A stretch of DNA of 8,595 bases from positions 1 through 8,595 of the forward strand of contig JBMYRC010000163.1 in the NCBI GenBank assembly GCA_049601975.1. Reading direction: 5' to 3'. Below are positions 1 to 6,085 of this stretch, in pieces. Made by a program: the position numbers and the translations under genes. Position 1 is the stretch's first letter, and every line of letters begins with the position of its first letter. The stretch comes from UBA6544 sp049601975. GTDB taxonomy: Bacteria; Pseudomonadota; Alphaproteobacteria; UBA8366. The notes beneath the pieces were generated by a model that saw only the letters and a program-made list of their open reading frames with translations, was not told the DNA's origin and did not search any database.

Positions 1-288
1 TCCGCCGCCACCAAGGCCTGGGAGTCCTCGGTAATGAATGTTTTCCTTGTTGCGACGGCATCGGCGAAGGAAGCCGCATCGTATTGTTCCTTGGGCCAAC
101 CCACCCGCCGTAGCGCCATCCGAGCCCGGTGCGGCGATAGATCGGCGATAGCCATAATGTGAACGCCAGGTGTTCTGCGCGCCTGCGCCAAATACATTGA
201 TAGAGCTAAATTTTCCCGCACCGATAATGCCAACACGAATGGGGCGATCTTCGCTTTCGCGTTGCGATAGGAGGGCGTGGAGTGACAT
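1..288 (-). CDS. SAF-domain NAD(P)-dependent oxidoreductase (homoserine dehydrogenase-like), partial and apparently frameshifted
   Basis: This is the 5' end of a gene that runs off the left edge. From the ATG at 288 the protein starts MSLHALLSQRESEDRPIRVG and continues IIGAGKFSSI, a Rossmann-fold glycine motif for NAD(P). In that frame the sequence then becomes arginine/glycine-rich and unlike the family. One frame over, from about position 197 to the edge, it reads MYLAQARRTPGVHIMAIADL followed by SPHRARMALRRVGWPKEQYD, which is what I expect right after GAGKFGS in this family. Neither frame has a stop before the edge, so the shift (net one base, for example an extra tgat at 198-201) shows only in the protein sequence. 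It may be a real mutation or a sequencing or assembly error. Family members are Gfo/Idh-like dehydrogenases with a C-terminal SAF domain, not visible here. The true substrate is unknown. Confidence 0.72.
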   Translation of the reverse strand, partial: MSLHALLSQRESEDRPIRVGIIGAGKFSSINVFGAGAQNTWRSHYGYRRSIAAPGSDGATAGGLAQGTIRCGFLRRCRRNKENIHYRGLPGLGGGG

Positions 289-430
289 GTTCGTTTCAAT
301 CCTGACTGAGAAGTTGTGCGGAACTTAATTCAATCGCGATAGCGTTAAATTGGATAGTCAATTTTACATGCCGTTTCAGCACTATGTAGGAAAACTTCTA
401 TGGTGTGAAAAGTGCGGTCGGCGAAGAGGG

Positions 431-1234
431 TTACGCCGCCGCCGCGTCTCGCGCCAATTCTCGGAGGCAATCTTCCGGTAGGCTTTCGATCGGTGTGAAG
501 TCGCGGTGGGCGATCCATTCGGCACGTTTATAACGGCGAATGTGATTTTCCACATGGCACAGCGATAAATAGACGATGGTGCGATCGAAGGGTGACATGT
601 TGCTCGGTGAGCCGTGCACTAAGTTGGAGTTGAACATGATCACAGAACCGGCCATGCCCTTTGGTGAGATGATCCCGCCTTCATCGACCAACCGCGCGAT
701 TGTATCGTTATCGATGGTCCAGAGCGGATAGCTGGTGGTTTTCAAGTCGTGGCCGGCCTTGATCACACCGCCCTTATGGCTGCGCGGGATGAACATCAGG
801 GCACCGTTGAACTCCGTCACGTCTTCCAGAAACAACGCGATATTCATGGCGCGCGGCTCGGGCATTTCGTCGTCACGGTGCCAGACGCCGAAATCCTGAT
901 GCCATTGCCAGACATCACCATTAAAGGCGGCCTTCGCATTGATCTTGAATTGATGCATGTAGACGTCGCCACTGAGCAATTGCTTGACCGGTTCCACTAG
1001 ACGCGGGTGGCGACCGAGACGGCGATAGGCTTCGTTATAATTCTGCGCTGCGAAGGCGGTGCGAGCGGTCGTACCATCCTTTTCCCGGAAAACTTCTTCC
1101 CGCTCCATCGCGAAGATGCGATGGGCTTCTTGGTTTAGGACGGAGACTTCCGTCGCGTCAAAGACATCCTCGAAGAAGAGCCATCCCTCTTCGTCAAATT
1201 GTTTCAATTGATTTTCGCTGAGCATTAACGTCAT
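431..1234 (-). CDS. Phytanoyl-CoA dioxygenase (PhyH) family protein
   Basis: A 267-residue non-heme Fe(II)/2-oxoglutarate-dependent oxygenase, probably cytoplasmic. The iron-binding facial triad is visible: WHQDFG gives H112 and D114, and NLVHGSP gives the distal H207. R218, eleven residues later, is the likely 2-oxoglutarate carboxylate ligand. The segments FKIN (96-99), LFLEDVTEFNGAL (134-146) and FIPRSHKGG (148-156) are typical of the PhyH/EctD-like double-stranded beta-helix. The length is normal for the family. The ATG at 1234 is supported by GGGAG six bases upstream; a second ATG three codons in is less well placed. Family members hydroxylate small molecules such as phytanoyl-CoA, ectoine or antibiotic precursors, and the sequence does not decide the substrate. 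The gene reads toward the oxidoreductase at the left edge (142 bp gap) and is divergent from the membrane-protein gene at 1497. Confidence 0.9.
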   Translation of the reverse strand: MTLMLSENQLKQFDEEGWLFFEDVFDATEVSVLNQEAHRIFAMEREEVFREKDGTTARTAFAAQNYNEAYRRLGRHPRLVEPVKQLLSGDVYMHQFKINAKAAFNGDVWQWHQDFGVWHRDDEMPEPRAMNIALFLEDVTEFNGALMFIPRSHKGGVIKAGHDLKTTSYPLWTIDNDTIARLVDEGGIISPKGMAGSVIMFNSNLVHGSPSNMSPFDRTIVYLSLCHVENHIRRYKRAEWIAHRDFTPIESLPEDCLRELARDAAAA

Positions 1235-1249
1235 CGCCTTCTCCCGTTA

Positions 1250-1258
1250 CCGCCAAAG
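1250..1258 (-). repeat. Half-site copy CTTTGGCGG, 15 bp upstream of the PhyH-family start
   Basis: The minus strand reads CTTTGGCGG here. It is identical over ten bases (CTTTGGCGGT) to the half-site of the palindrome at 1348-1369. It lies between that palindrome and the ribosome-binding site of the PhyH-family gene, probably in the mRNA leader. No partner half-site is recognisable next to it. A function is inferred only from the recurrence. Confidence 0.3.
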
Positions 1259-1347
1259 TATTCCTTGTGTGTCTTCGGCTTTCAAGCCGCAAACGACGGT
1301 TACTGATGAACGGCATTCTCACCGCACGTTGCTGCATGGGGTTATTA

Positions 1348-1369
1348 CTCTGGTGGTCGACCGCCAAAG
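1348..1369. promoter_or_regulatory. Operator-like 22-bp imperfect palindrome in the divergent intergenic region
   Basis: Nine of the eleven half-site positions are complementary around a GGTCGACC centre (1355-1362). The right half reads GACCGCCAAAG and the left half CTCTGGTGGTC. It lies 114 bp upstream of the PhyH-family start and 127 bp upstream of the membrane-protein start, a suitable place for a dimeric repressor or activator. No regulator gene is adjacent, and no convincing promoter boxes could be matched around it. The identity of any binding protein is unknown. Confidence 0.35.
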
Positions 1370-1484
1370 GTCGCATAGCTACAGTCTAAATGCGATTAAG
1401 ACGGCCGCATAAGAAGTTTCATACTTCATGATTGCTTCGACGCGTCAGCCGCAGAGCGGTCGTTCGCGGAATCTCATTCCTTGG

Positions 1485-1489
1485 AAGGA
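1485..1489 (+). promoter_or_regulatory. Ribosome-binding site AAGGA that sets the membrane-protein start
   Basis: AAGGA lies seven bases upstream of the ATG at 1497. The earlier in-frame ATG at 1428 has no Shine-Dalgarno sequence and follows a small GAAGT/ACTTC hairpin (1413-1427). The residues between the two ATGs are also polar and unlike a membrane-protein N-terminus. This is why the start was moved to 1497. Confidence 0.6.
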
Positions 1490-1496
1490 AAGATCC

Positions 1497-1796
1497 ATGT
1501 TGGCTGTCGAAGGTGTATTGCGGAGTTGCGGGGGTATTGTACTCTTTTACGTATTGTTGCATTTGCGCCGTCGTGATCAGTTCGTGAGATTGTTGAGGTC
1601 TCGTGCCATTGGTGAATTGAGCATCTTTACCGCGATGTCCATCTCACTATACGGCATTGCGATGTTGGGAAGGTTTGGCGCGCAATTGGCGATTCAGTCT
1701 TATGGCATGCAAGAAACATTGATGATCGGTGCCATTCTGATCGTTTTAGCGTTGAGCACTTGGAAGTTCTATATTCCACTGACGGGTGCGCTGTAA
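1497..1796 (+). CDS. Small uncharacterised integral membrane protein (about three helices)
   Basis: I do not recognise a family for this 99-residue protein, the only plus-strand gene in the window. It begins MLAVEGVLRSC. Three hydrophobic stretches are visible: about residues 4-23 (to FYVLLHL), 43-67 (IFTAMSISLYGIAMLGRFGA and on) and 73-96 (MIGAILIVLALSTWKF). An arginine-rich loop, LRRRDQFVRLLRSR, sits after the first helix and would face the cytoplasm by the positive-inside rule. Codons favour TTG and A/T-ending forms more than the neighbouring genes, which could mean a weakly expressed or acquired gene. It has a good AAGGA ribosome-binding site, and its stop is 9 bases from the convergent stop of the PaiB-type gene. 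It could still be a chance open frame, but the hydrophobic pattern plus the ribosome-binding site favour a real gene. Confidence 0.6.
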   Translation: MLAVEGVLRSCGGIVLFYVLLHLRRRDQFVRLLRSRAIGELSIFTAMSISLYGIAMLGRFGAQLAIQSYGMQETLMIGAILIVLALSTWKFYIPLTGAL

Positions 1797-1805
1797 GTTC
1801 TTACT

Positions 1806-2432
1806 TTACGGATCCTTCCGCGAGCGCTGCATCAGTGCTGCGAGTGCGTGTGCGCTCGAGTTTTCCGAACAGGATAAGGCGTCGATGACGTTAGCTCTGT
1901 CCTGTGCCGTCCGGTTTTGGCTGAGTTTGAATTTGCATTCGATCCGTTTGATCGGGATTTCGAAGCAGACGATGGCGCGCAGCATGCCGTCGATATACTC
2001 CGCCTCGACACTCTCCATTGCCCACGGTGTGTCGAATTGCGCCTCGTGATGGTCGACCAACTTCTTCTGTCCCGCATACACTGCATCCGGATCGTCAATG
2101 ATTTGTGGGATGCCATAGACATGAGCCGCCGTGTAATTCCAGGTCGGCACCGCTTTCTTCGTCTCATACCAACTGGGTGAGATATAGCCATGTGGTCCGG
2201 GGAAGACGACGAGTTGTTCTTTCCCGTTTGCGAAACTTTCCCAATGAGGATTGGCGCGCGCCATATGTGCTACGAGTTTCTCGCTCCCGTCTTCGCCTTC
2301 GATCAGAAACGGCAGATGGGTGACGAACGGCGCGCCGTTGACGATTCCTGTCAGGTAGCCCCAACCGGTCGCTTGGATAAAGTCGATTTGCTTTTGCCGG
2401 TGGGTGACGGCGAAGTCCTTAGGCACATACAT
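1806..2432 (-). CDS. FMN-binding negative transcriptional regulator, PaiB family
   Basis: A 208-residue protein of normal length for the PaiB family, which has an FMN-binding split-barrel fold. Family signatures appear in order: MYVPKDFAV at the N-terminus, THLPFL (38-43), AHMARANPHW (55-64), GPHGYISPSWY (79-89), VPTWNYTAAHVYG (95-107) and KFKLSQNR (167-174). The start at 2432 is supported by GAGGAG seven bases upstream. The Bacillus founder, PaiB, represses sporulation and protease genes. Most proteobacterial members are uncharacterised and may instead be flavin- or heme-binding proteins, so the regulator name is inherited rather than shown. The gene starts 86 bp after the sdhB stop on the same strand, so read-through from the sdh operon is possible. 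It converges on the small membrane-protein gene. Confidence 0.92.
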   Translation of the reverse strand: MYVPKDFAVTHRQKQIDFIQATGWGYLTGIVNGAPFVTHLPFLIEGEDGSEKLVAHMARANPHWESFANGKEQLVVFPGPHGYISPSWYETKKAVPTWNYTAAHVYGIPQIIDDPDAVYAGQKKLVDHHEAQFDTPWAMESVEAEYIDGMLRAIVCFEIPIKRIECKFKLSQNRTAQDRANVIDALSCSENSSAHALAALMQRSRKDP

Positions 2433-2489
2433 GCCCTATCTCCTCGGGCGAAAGTTGAGCGAGGCGAACTTTTATAGTCGCGGAAGGCT

Positions 2490-2498
2490 CCGCCAAAG
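2490..2498 (-). repeat. Half-site copy CTTTGGCGG upstream of the PaiB-family gene
   Basis: This is a third same-orientation copy of the nine-base CTTTGGCGG, in the gap between sdhB and the PaiB-type gene, 57 bp upstream of the latter's start. It overlaps two mutually exclusive short hairpins (stems at 2480-2484/2489-2493 and 2486-2490/2498-2502). No T-run follows, so a terminator is not claimed. No partner half-site is adjacent. Confidence 0.28.
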
Positions 2499-2518
2499 AG
2501 CCAATTCTGGTGGAATGT

Positions 2519-3298
2519 TTAGCCTTGCCGTTCCACCATCATTTTCTTGATCTCGGCGATGGCCTTGGCCGGGTTCAGGCCTTTCGGACACGTCGCCGTG
2601 CAGTTCATGATAGTATGGCAGCGATAGAGGCGGAACGGATCTTCCAGATTATCGAGCCGTTCACCTTTGTGGTCGTCCCGACTATCCGCCAACCAACGAT
2701 AAGCCTGCAGCAGAACGGCTGGGCCAAGATAGCGTTCGGAATTCCACCAATAGCTCGGGCAGCTGGTCGAGCAGGAATAGCACAGGATGCATTCGTAGAG
2801 GCCGTCGATCTTCTTGCGCTCTTCCGGTGTCTGCAGGCGCTCGCGGTCCGGTGGATTCTCGCTCGATTTAAGCCAAGGCTCGATCGAGGAGAGCTGCGCG
2901 TAGGCGTTTTTCAGATCCGGCACCAGGTCTTTTACCACTGACATATGCGGCAGTGGATGAATTGTGCAATCGCCATTACTATCGTCAATAAAACGTGTGC
3001 AGGCGAGAGTATTTATACCGTCGATATTCATCGCGCACGATCCGCATATGCCCTCCCGGCAGGAGCGCCGGAATGTCACGGAAGAATCGACTTCGTTCTT
3101 GATCTTGATCAGCGCGTCAAGAACCATCGGCCCGCAACTGTCTAGATCGACCTCAAAAGTATCTATGCTTGGGTTTTTTCCGTCGTCGGCACTCCAACGA
3201 TAGACATTGAACTTCTTAACCCGGGTCGCACCGTCCGGCGCATTGTATGTCTGGCCCTTGGTGATCTTGGAATTGGCGGGCAGATTGAATTCGACCAT
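2519..3298 (-). CDS. sdhB: Succinate dehydrogenase iron-sulfur subunit SdhB
   Basis: A 259-residue electron-transfer subunit of complex II that carries electrons from the FAD of SdhA to ubiquinone. The plant-type ferredoxin domain holds the [2Fe-2S] ligands C80, C85, C88 and C100 (SCREGICGSCAM). The C-terminal domain has CILCYSCSTSCP, with C170, C173 and C176 plus C237 for [4Fe-4S], and C180, C227 and C233 for [3Fe-4S]. W185 and H228 align with the quinone-site Trp and His of the E. coli subunit. The N-terminus is about 20-25 residues longer than in E. coli, as is common in alphaproteobacteria. The ATG at 3298 has AAGGA eight bases upstream and lies 11 bp after the sdhA stop. It is the last gene of the sdhCDAB operon. 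Confidence 0.98.
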   Translation of the reverse strand: MVEFNLPANSKITKGQTYNAPDGATRVKKFNVYRWSADDGKNPSIDTFEVDLDSCGPMVLDALIKIKNEVDSSVTFRRSCREGICGSCAMNIDGINTLACTRFIDDSNGDCTIHPLPHMSVVKDLVPDLKNAYAQLSSIEPWLKSSENPPDRERLQTPEERKKIDGLYECILCYSCSTSCPSYWWNSERYLGPAVLLQAYRWLADSRDDHKGERLDNLEDPFRLYRCHTIMNCTATCPKGLNPAKAIAEIKKMMVERQG

Positions 3299-3309
3299 CT
3301 ATCGTATCC

Positions 3310-5097
3310 TTAATAAACCCGCGCCTTAGGCGGGAAGACTTGTACGTCGTTGGAGAGCGTCTGCATCACGACCGGCCGATAATCAATTTTGACTTTGCCA
3401 TCATGATTGACCCATGCAAGCGTGTGTTTCATCCACTCATCATCGTTCCGATCAGGAAAGTCCTCACGGGCGTGCGCGCCCCGAGATTCTTCTCGGTTCG
3501 CCGCCGAGCTAATGGTTACCATTGATTGGTCAAGCAAATTTTGAAGCTCTAACGTCTCCACGAGATCGGAGTTCCAAATCATCGTGTTGTCGGTAACCTG
3601 CAGATGGTCACGCTTGTCGATGGCGGCTTGCATTAATTCGACGCCTTCGTTCAAGACCTCACCGGTGCGGAACACCGCGCAATTGTTCTGCATGATGCGT
3701 TGCATCTCGAGGCGAAGCTCCGCTGTCCGGACTTCGCCTTTGGCGTGGCGTAATTTGTCGAGCCGGTCGAGGGATTTCTGCTCGCCACCTTCCGGTATCG
3801 GGCGCACCGCTTCGTCTGAATCTATAACTTCCGCGCAGTGCTTGGCAGCAGAGCGCCCAAAGACAACCAGATCGAGCAGGGAATTAGATCCAAGACGGTT
3901 TGCTCCATGCACCGAAACACAAGCTGCTTCCCCGATGGCCATCAAGCCTGGAACTGTAGTAGCTTCACCGTTGGTTTTATTAAGCACATCACCGTTATAA
4001 TTCGTTGGAATGCCTCCCATGTTATAATGGCAAGTCGGAATGACAGGAATGGGTTCTTTATTAACATCAACACCCGCGAATATTCGAGCCGTCTCGGAGA
4101 TACCAGGTAGGCGCTCTTCGACGACAGCCGGGTCGAGATGTTCCAGATGCAGGTAAATGTGATCATTCTCACTTCCGACGCCGCGCCCTTCGATGATTTC
4201 AACAGTCATAGATCGGCTAACGACATCACGTGATGCCAAGTCCTTGGCTGATGGCGCATAGCGTTCCATAAAACGCTCGCCTTCAGAGTTGGTGAGATAT
4301 CCTCCTTCGCCGCGCGACCCTTCGGTGATCAACGCACCAGATCCATAGATGCCAGTTGGATGAAACTGCACGAACTCCATGTCTTGCATGGGCAATCCAG
4401 CTCGTAGCACCATGCCGCCACCGTCGCCGGTGCAGGTATGGGCAGAAGTCGCTGAGAAATAAGCGCGACCATAACCGCCGGTCGCCAGAATTACTTTCTT
4501 GGCAGCGAAACGATGAATTGTGCCATCGTCAAGATTCCAGGCAACTACGCCGCGACAGCTCCCGTCATCGTCCATAATCAAGTCAGTTGCAAAATACTCA
4601 ATGAAGAATTCTACCTGATGTTTGAGTGACTGCTGGTAGAGTGCGTGTAGCATGGCATGGCCGGTGCGGTCGGCTGCGGCGCATGTGCGCTGGGCTATGC
4701 CGTCGCCGTAATTCGTCGTCATTCCTCCGAATGGGCGTTGATAAATCTTGCCGTCTTCGGTGCGGCTAAAGGGCAGTCCGTAATGCTCCAACTCGATGAT
4801 CGCGGGCACTGCCTCGCGGCACATGTATTCTATCGAATCTTGATCTCCAAGCCAGTCTGAACCCTTAACTGTGTCGTACATGTGCCAGCGCCAATCATCT
4901 GGCCCCATATTGCCAAGCGATGCGGAAACCCCGCCTTGGGCCGCAACTGTATGGCTGCGGGTAGGAAATACTTTACTGATGCAAGCGGTTTTCAGCCCTG
5001 CCTCAGCTAGCCCAACCGTCGCGCGAAGTCCGGCGCCGCCGGCGCCAACAACTACCACGTCATAGGCATGATCGATAATAGTATATGCTTGCACCAT
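3310..5097 (-). CDS. sdhA: Succinate dehydrogenase flavoprotein subunit SdhA
   Basis: The 595-residue catalytic subunit oxidises succinate to fumarate on the cytoplasmic face of the inner membrane. The FAD-binding GAGGAG is at 18-23, and H49 in TRSHTVAAQGG is the covalent flavin attachment site. Substrate and catalytic residues are all present: H246 and E259 (FHPTG to ITEGSRGEGG), R290 (LASRDVVSRS, the proton-shuttle arginine), H357 (CHYNMGG) and R401 (GANRLGSNS). The frame stays open to a TTG at 5115, but that codon lies within the GGAGG ribosome-binding site, so the ATG at 5097 (MVQAYTIIDH) is the start. The gene begins 7 nt after the sdhD stop and ends 11 nt before sdhB, so it is co-transcribed with both. 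No damage or unusual residue is seen. Confidence 0.98.
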   Translation of the reverse strand: MVQAYTIIDHAYDVVVVGAGGAGLRATVGLAEAGLKTACISKVFPTRSHTVAAQGGVSASLGNMGPDDWRWHMYDTVKGSDWLGDQDSIEYMCREAVPAIIELEHYGLPFSRTEDGKIYQRPFGGMTTNYGDGIAQRTCAAADRTGHAMLHALYQQSLKHQVEFFIEYFATDLIMDDDGSCRGVVAWNLDDGTIHRFAAKKVILATGGYGRAYFSATSAHTCTGDGGGMVLRAGLPMQDMEFVQFHPTGIYGSGALITEGSRGEGGYLTNSEGERFMERYAPSAKDLASRDVVSRSMTVEIIEGRGVGSENDHIYLHLEHLDPAVVEERLPGISETARIFAGVDVNKEPIPVIPTCHYNMGGIPTNYNGDVLNKTNGEATTVPGLMAIGEAACVSVHGANRLGSNSLLDLVVFGRSAAKHCAEVIDSDEAVRPIPEGGEQKSLDRLDKLRHAKGEVRTAELRLEMQRIMQNNCAVFRTGEVLNEGVELMQAAIDKRDHLQVTDNTMIWNSDLVETLELQNLLDQSMVTISSAANREESRGAHAREDFPDRNDDEWMKHTLAWVNHDGKVKIDYRPVVMQTLSNDVQVFPPKARVY

Positions 5098-5104
5098 GAT
5101 AATT

Positions 5105-5485
5105 CTAACCTCCAAACGCTATCTTTAATACTGCAAACCCGGCGGCGACCGCGAGCGCTAAGCTCGCAAGTTTTTGCGCCATCAGCAGGACGACTTTAGC
5201 ACCTTCGCTGTGCACGTAATCTTCGATCACTACCTGCAGGCCAAGCTGCATGTGATAGAACGTGGCGCCAATCAACAGAAGCAGCATGATTGCATTGAAC
5301 GGTGCCTGTACCCAGGCGATGGCGTCGCCGTGATTGGCGCCGGTCATTTTGATCATTGCAATCGCGAACCACAGGCAGAGTGGTATTAAGGCGACGGCGG
5401 TGACCCGCTGCATCCACCAGTGATGGGTACCGTTCTTGGCGGAGCCAAGGCCGCGGACGCGACCGAGCGGAGATTGGAGGCTCAT
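5105..5485 (-). CDS. sdhD: Succinate dehydrogenase membrane anchor subunit SdhD
   Basis: The 126-residue hydrophobic anchor has three transmembrane helices (roughly residues 28-46, 62-84 and 97-122). It helps hold SdhA and SdhB at the membrane and forms part of the ubiquinone and heme b site. The diagnostic stretch is FYHMQLGLQVVIEDYVH: H78 is the likely heme ligand, and the following DY pair matches the quinone-site Asp-Tyr of other SdhD proteins. The N-terminal GSAKNGTHHWWMQRVTA is typical of alphaproteobacterial SdhD. The ATG at 5485 is preferred because AAGGAG stands seven bases upstream; a GTG one codon earlier (5488) is possible. The start overlaps the sdhC stop by one base (TGATG), implying translational coupling. 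The end of the gene contains the sdhA ribosome-binding site. Confidence 0.95.
   Translation of the reverse strand: MSLQSPLGRVRGLGSAKNGTHHWWMQRVTAVALIPLCLWFAIAMIKMTGANHGDAIAWVQAPFNAIMLLLLIGATFYHMQLGLQVVIEDYVHSEGAKVVLLMAQKLASLALAVAAGFAVLKIAFGG
5109..5113 (-). promoter_or_regulatory. Ribosome-binding site GGAGG of sdhA, inside the sdhD end
   Basis: GGAGG is formed by the last two glycine codons of sdhD and stands 11 bases upstream of the sdhA ATG at 5097. The alternative TTG start at 5115 overlaps this site and has no ribosome-binding site of its own, so this element decides the sdhA start. Confidence 0.7.
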
Positions 5486-5880
5486 CACATCGCTCCTTGA
5501 GTGCTGTATGCCGCGAACCAGGCAATCACCGACAAGGCGATCGAGGCTGCGCCGACGACGTATCCGGACACTGCCGCTACGTTGAGTTCAAACCCGCTGC
5601 CGGTGTCCCAAATCAAGTGCCTAATGCCATTGCAGAGGTGATAGAACAGCGCCCAAGTCCATCCGAACAAGAGGAGCCGGCCGAACCAATGACCAATGAA
5701 GCCTTGATAGGCGGCGTATCGATCCGGTCCCTCAGCCATCGCTAATAGCCATCCCACCAACAGGAGCGTTCCGACCGCAAGACCCACACCAGTCGCTCGA
5801 TGCAGAATTGATCCCGCCATCGTCCATTGCCACCGGTAGATCTGCAGATGCGGTGACAGCGGTCTTTCTTTTGTACTCAT
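5485..5880 (-). CDS. sdhC: Succinate dehydrogenase cytochrome b556 subunit SdhC
   Basis: The first gene of the operon encodes a 131-residue membrane anchor with three transmembrane helices (about 29-48, 67-88 and 104-124). The family signature RPLSPHLQIYRW (6-17) is followed by SILHRATGVGLAVG (24-37), whose Ser and Arg line the quinone pocket. FYHLCNGIRHLIWD (79-92) carries H81, the axial heme b ligand, and H88, seven residues apart as in E. coli. The ATG at 5880 is chosen because the protein then begins MSTKERPLSP like its relatives, with GAGGG four bases upstream. The frame stays open to a GTG at 5907, which would add an atypical nine-residue extension. The stop overlaps the sdhD start. Confidence 0.95.
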   Translation of the reverse strand: MSTKERPLSPHLQIYRWQWTMAGSILHRATGVGLAVGTLLLVGWLLAMAEGPDRYAAYQGFIGHWFGRLLLFGWTWALFYHLCNGIRHLIWDTGSGFELNVAAVSGYVVGAASIALSVIAWFAAYSTQGAM

Positions 5881-5913
5881 CCGACCCTCGTCCATTCCAT
5901 GCTGCACACTAAA

Positions 5914-5938
5914 CCAGCGTGCGTTTTGTGCCAGCGTG
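5914..5938 (-). repeat. Direct repeat CACGCTGG in the sdhC leader
   Basis: Two perfect copies of CACGCTGG on the minus strand (5931-5938 and 5914-5921) start 17 bp apart, with CACAAAACG between them. They lie 34-58 bases upstream of the sdhC ATG, at or below the likely transcription start. Such a tandem pair could be a regulator site for the operon, but a chance repeat cannot be excluded. Confidence 0.3.
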
Positions 5939-5943
5939 ATTCT

Positions 5944-5972
5944 GGCTTAAACCTCTTTCCTGCTCTCGTCAA
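5944..5972 (-). promoter_or_regulatory. Weak candidate promoter for sdhCDAB
   Basis: On the minus strand TTGACG (5972-5967), a good -35 box, is followed after 17 bp by TAAGCC (5949-5944), a poor -10 box. Transcription would begin about 60 bases before the sdhC ATG, just upstream of or within the CACGCTGG direct repeats. The -35 match and position support it; the -10 does not. Confidence 0.25.
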
Positions 5973-6085
5973 TTGTTCCGCGAATGACGAAATTACTTGC
6001 GACGTTAGACCGCATGCTGAATCAAGTTTCTAAGACTGCTGATACAGACCTAACAAGAGTTAATACCCCGGTAGGTTCGATGCCT

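Noticed and set aside
333..340. ATCGCGAT palindrome and a TTGACT box (361-356, minus strand) upstream of the left-edge oxidoreductase.
   Set aside because: An 8-bp palindrome is expected by chance in this much sequence, and no -10 box stands at a workable distance from the TTGACT.
1276..1289. Perfect short hairpin CGGCTTTCAAGCCG in the leader region of the PhyH-family gene, possible terminator.
   Set aside because: The loop is only two to four bases, no T-run follows on either strand, and it lies upstream of the gene rather than after one.
1428..1496. Upstream ATG at 1428 as the start of the small membrane protein.
   Set aside because: There is no ribosome-binding site, it is preceded by a hairpin, and the added 23 residues are polar and arginine-rich. 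The ATG at 1497 has AAGGA at ideal spacing.
2480..2502. Two overlapping hairpins after sdhB that resemble a terminator or an attenuator.
   Set aside because: Stems are only five base pairs each and no run of T follows on the minus strand. Overlap with the CTTTGGCGG word is noted, but termination cannot be supported.
3340..5065. Several open frames on the plus strand opposite sdhA.
   Set aside because: They lie antisense to a fully conserved gene, show no family resemblance and have arginine/serine-rich compositions typical of antisense shadows.
5098..5115. TTG at 5115 as an earlier start for sdhA.
   Set aside because: It overlaps the GGAGG ribosome-binding site and would add six residues not seen in the family. 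The ATG at 5097 fits.
5916..5938. TGGCAC on the minus strand in the sdhC leader as a sigma-54 promoter.
   Set aside because: The required TTGC-type element at the proper spacing is absent.
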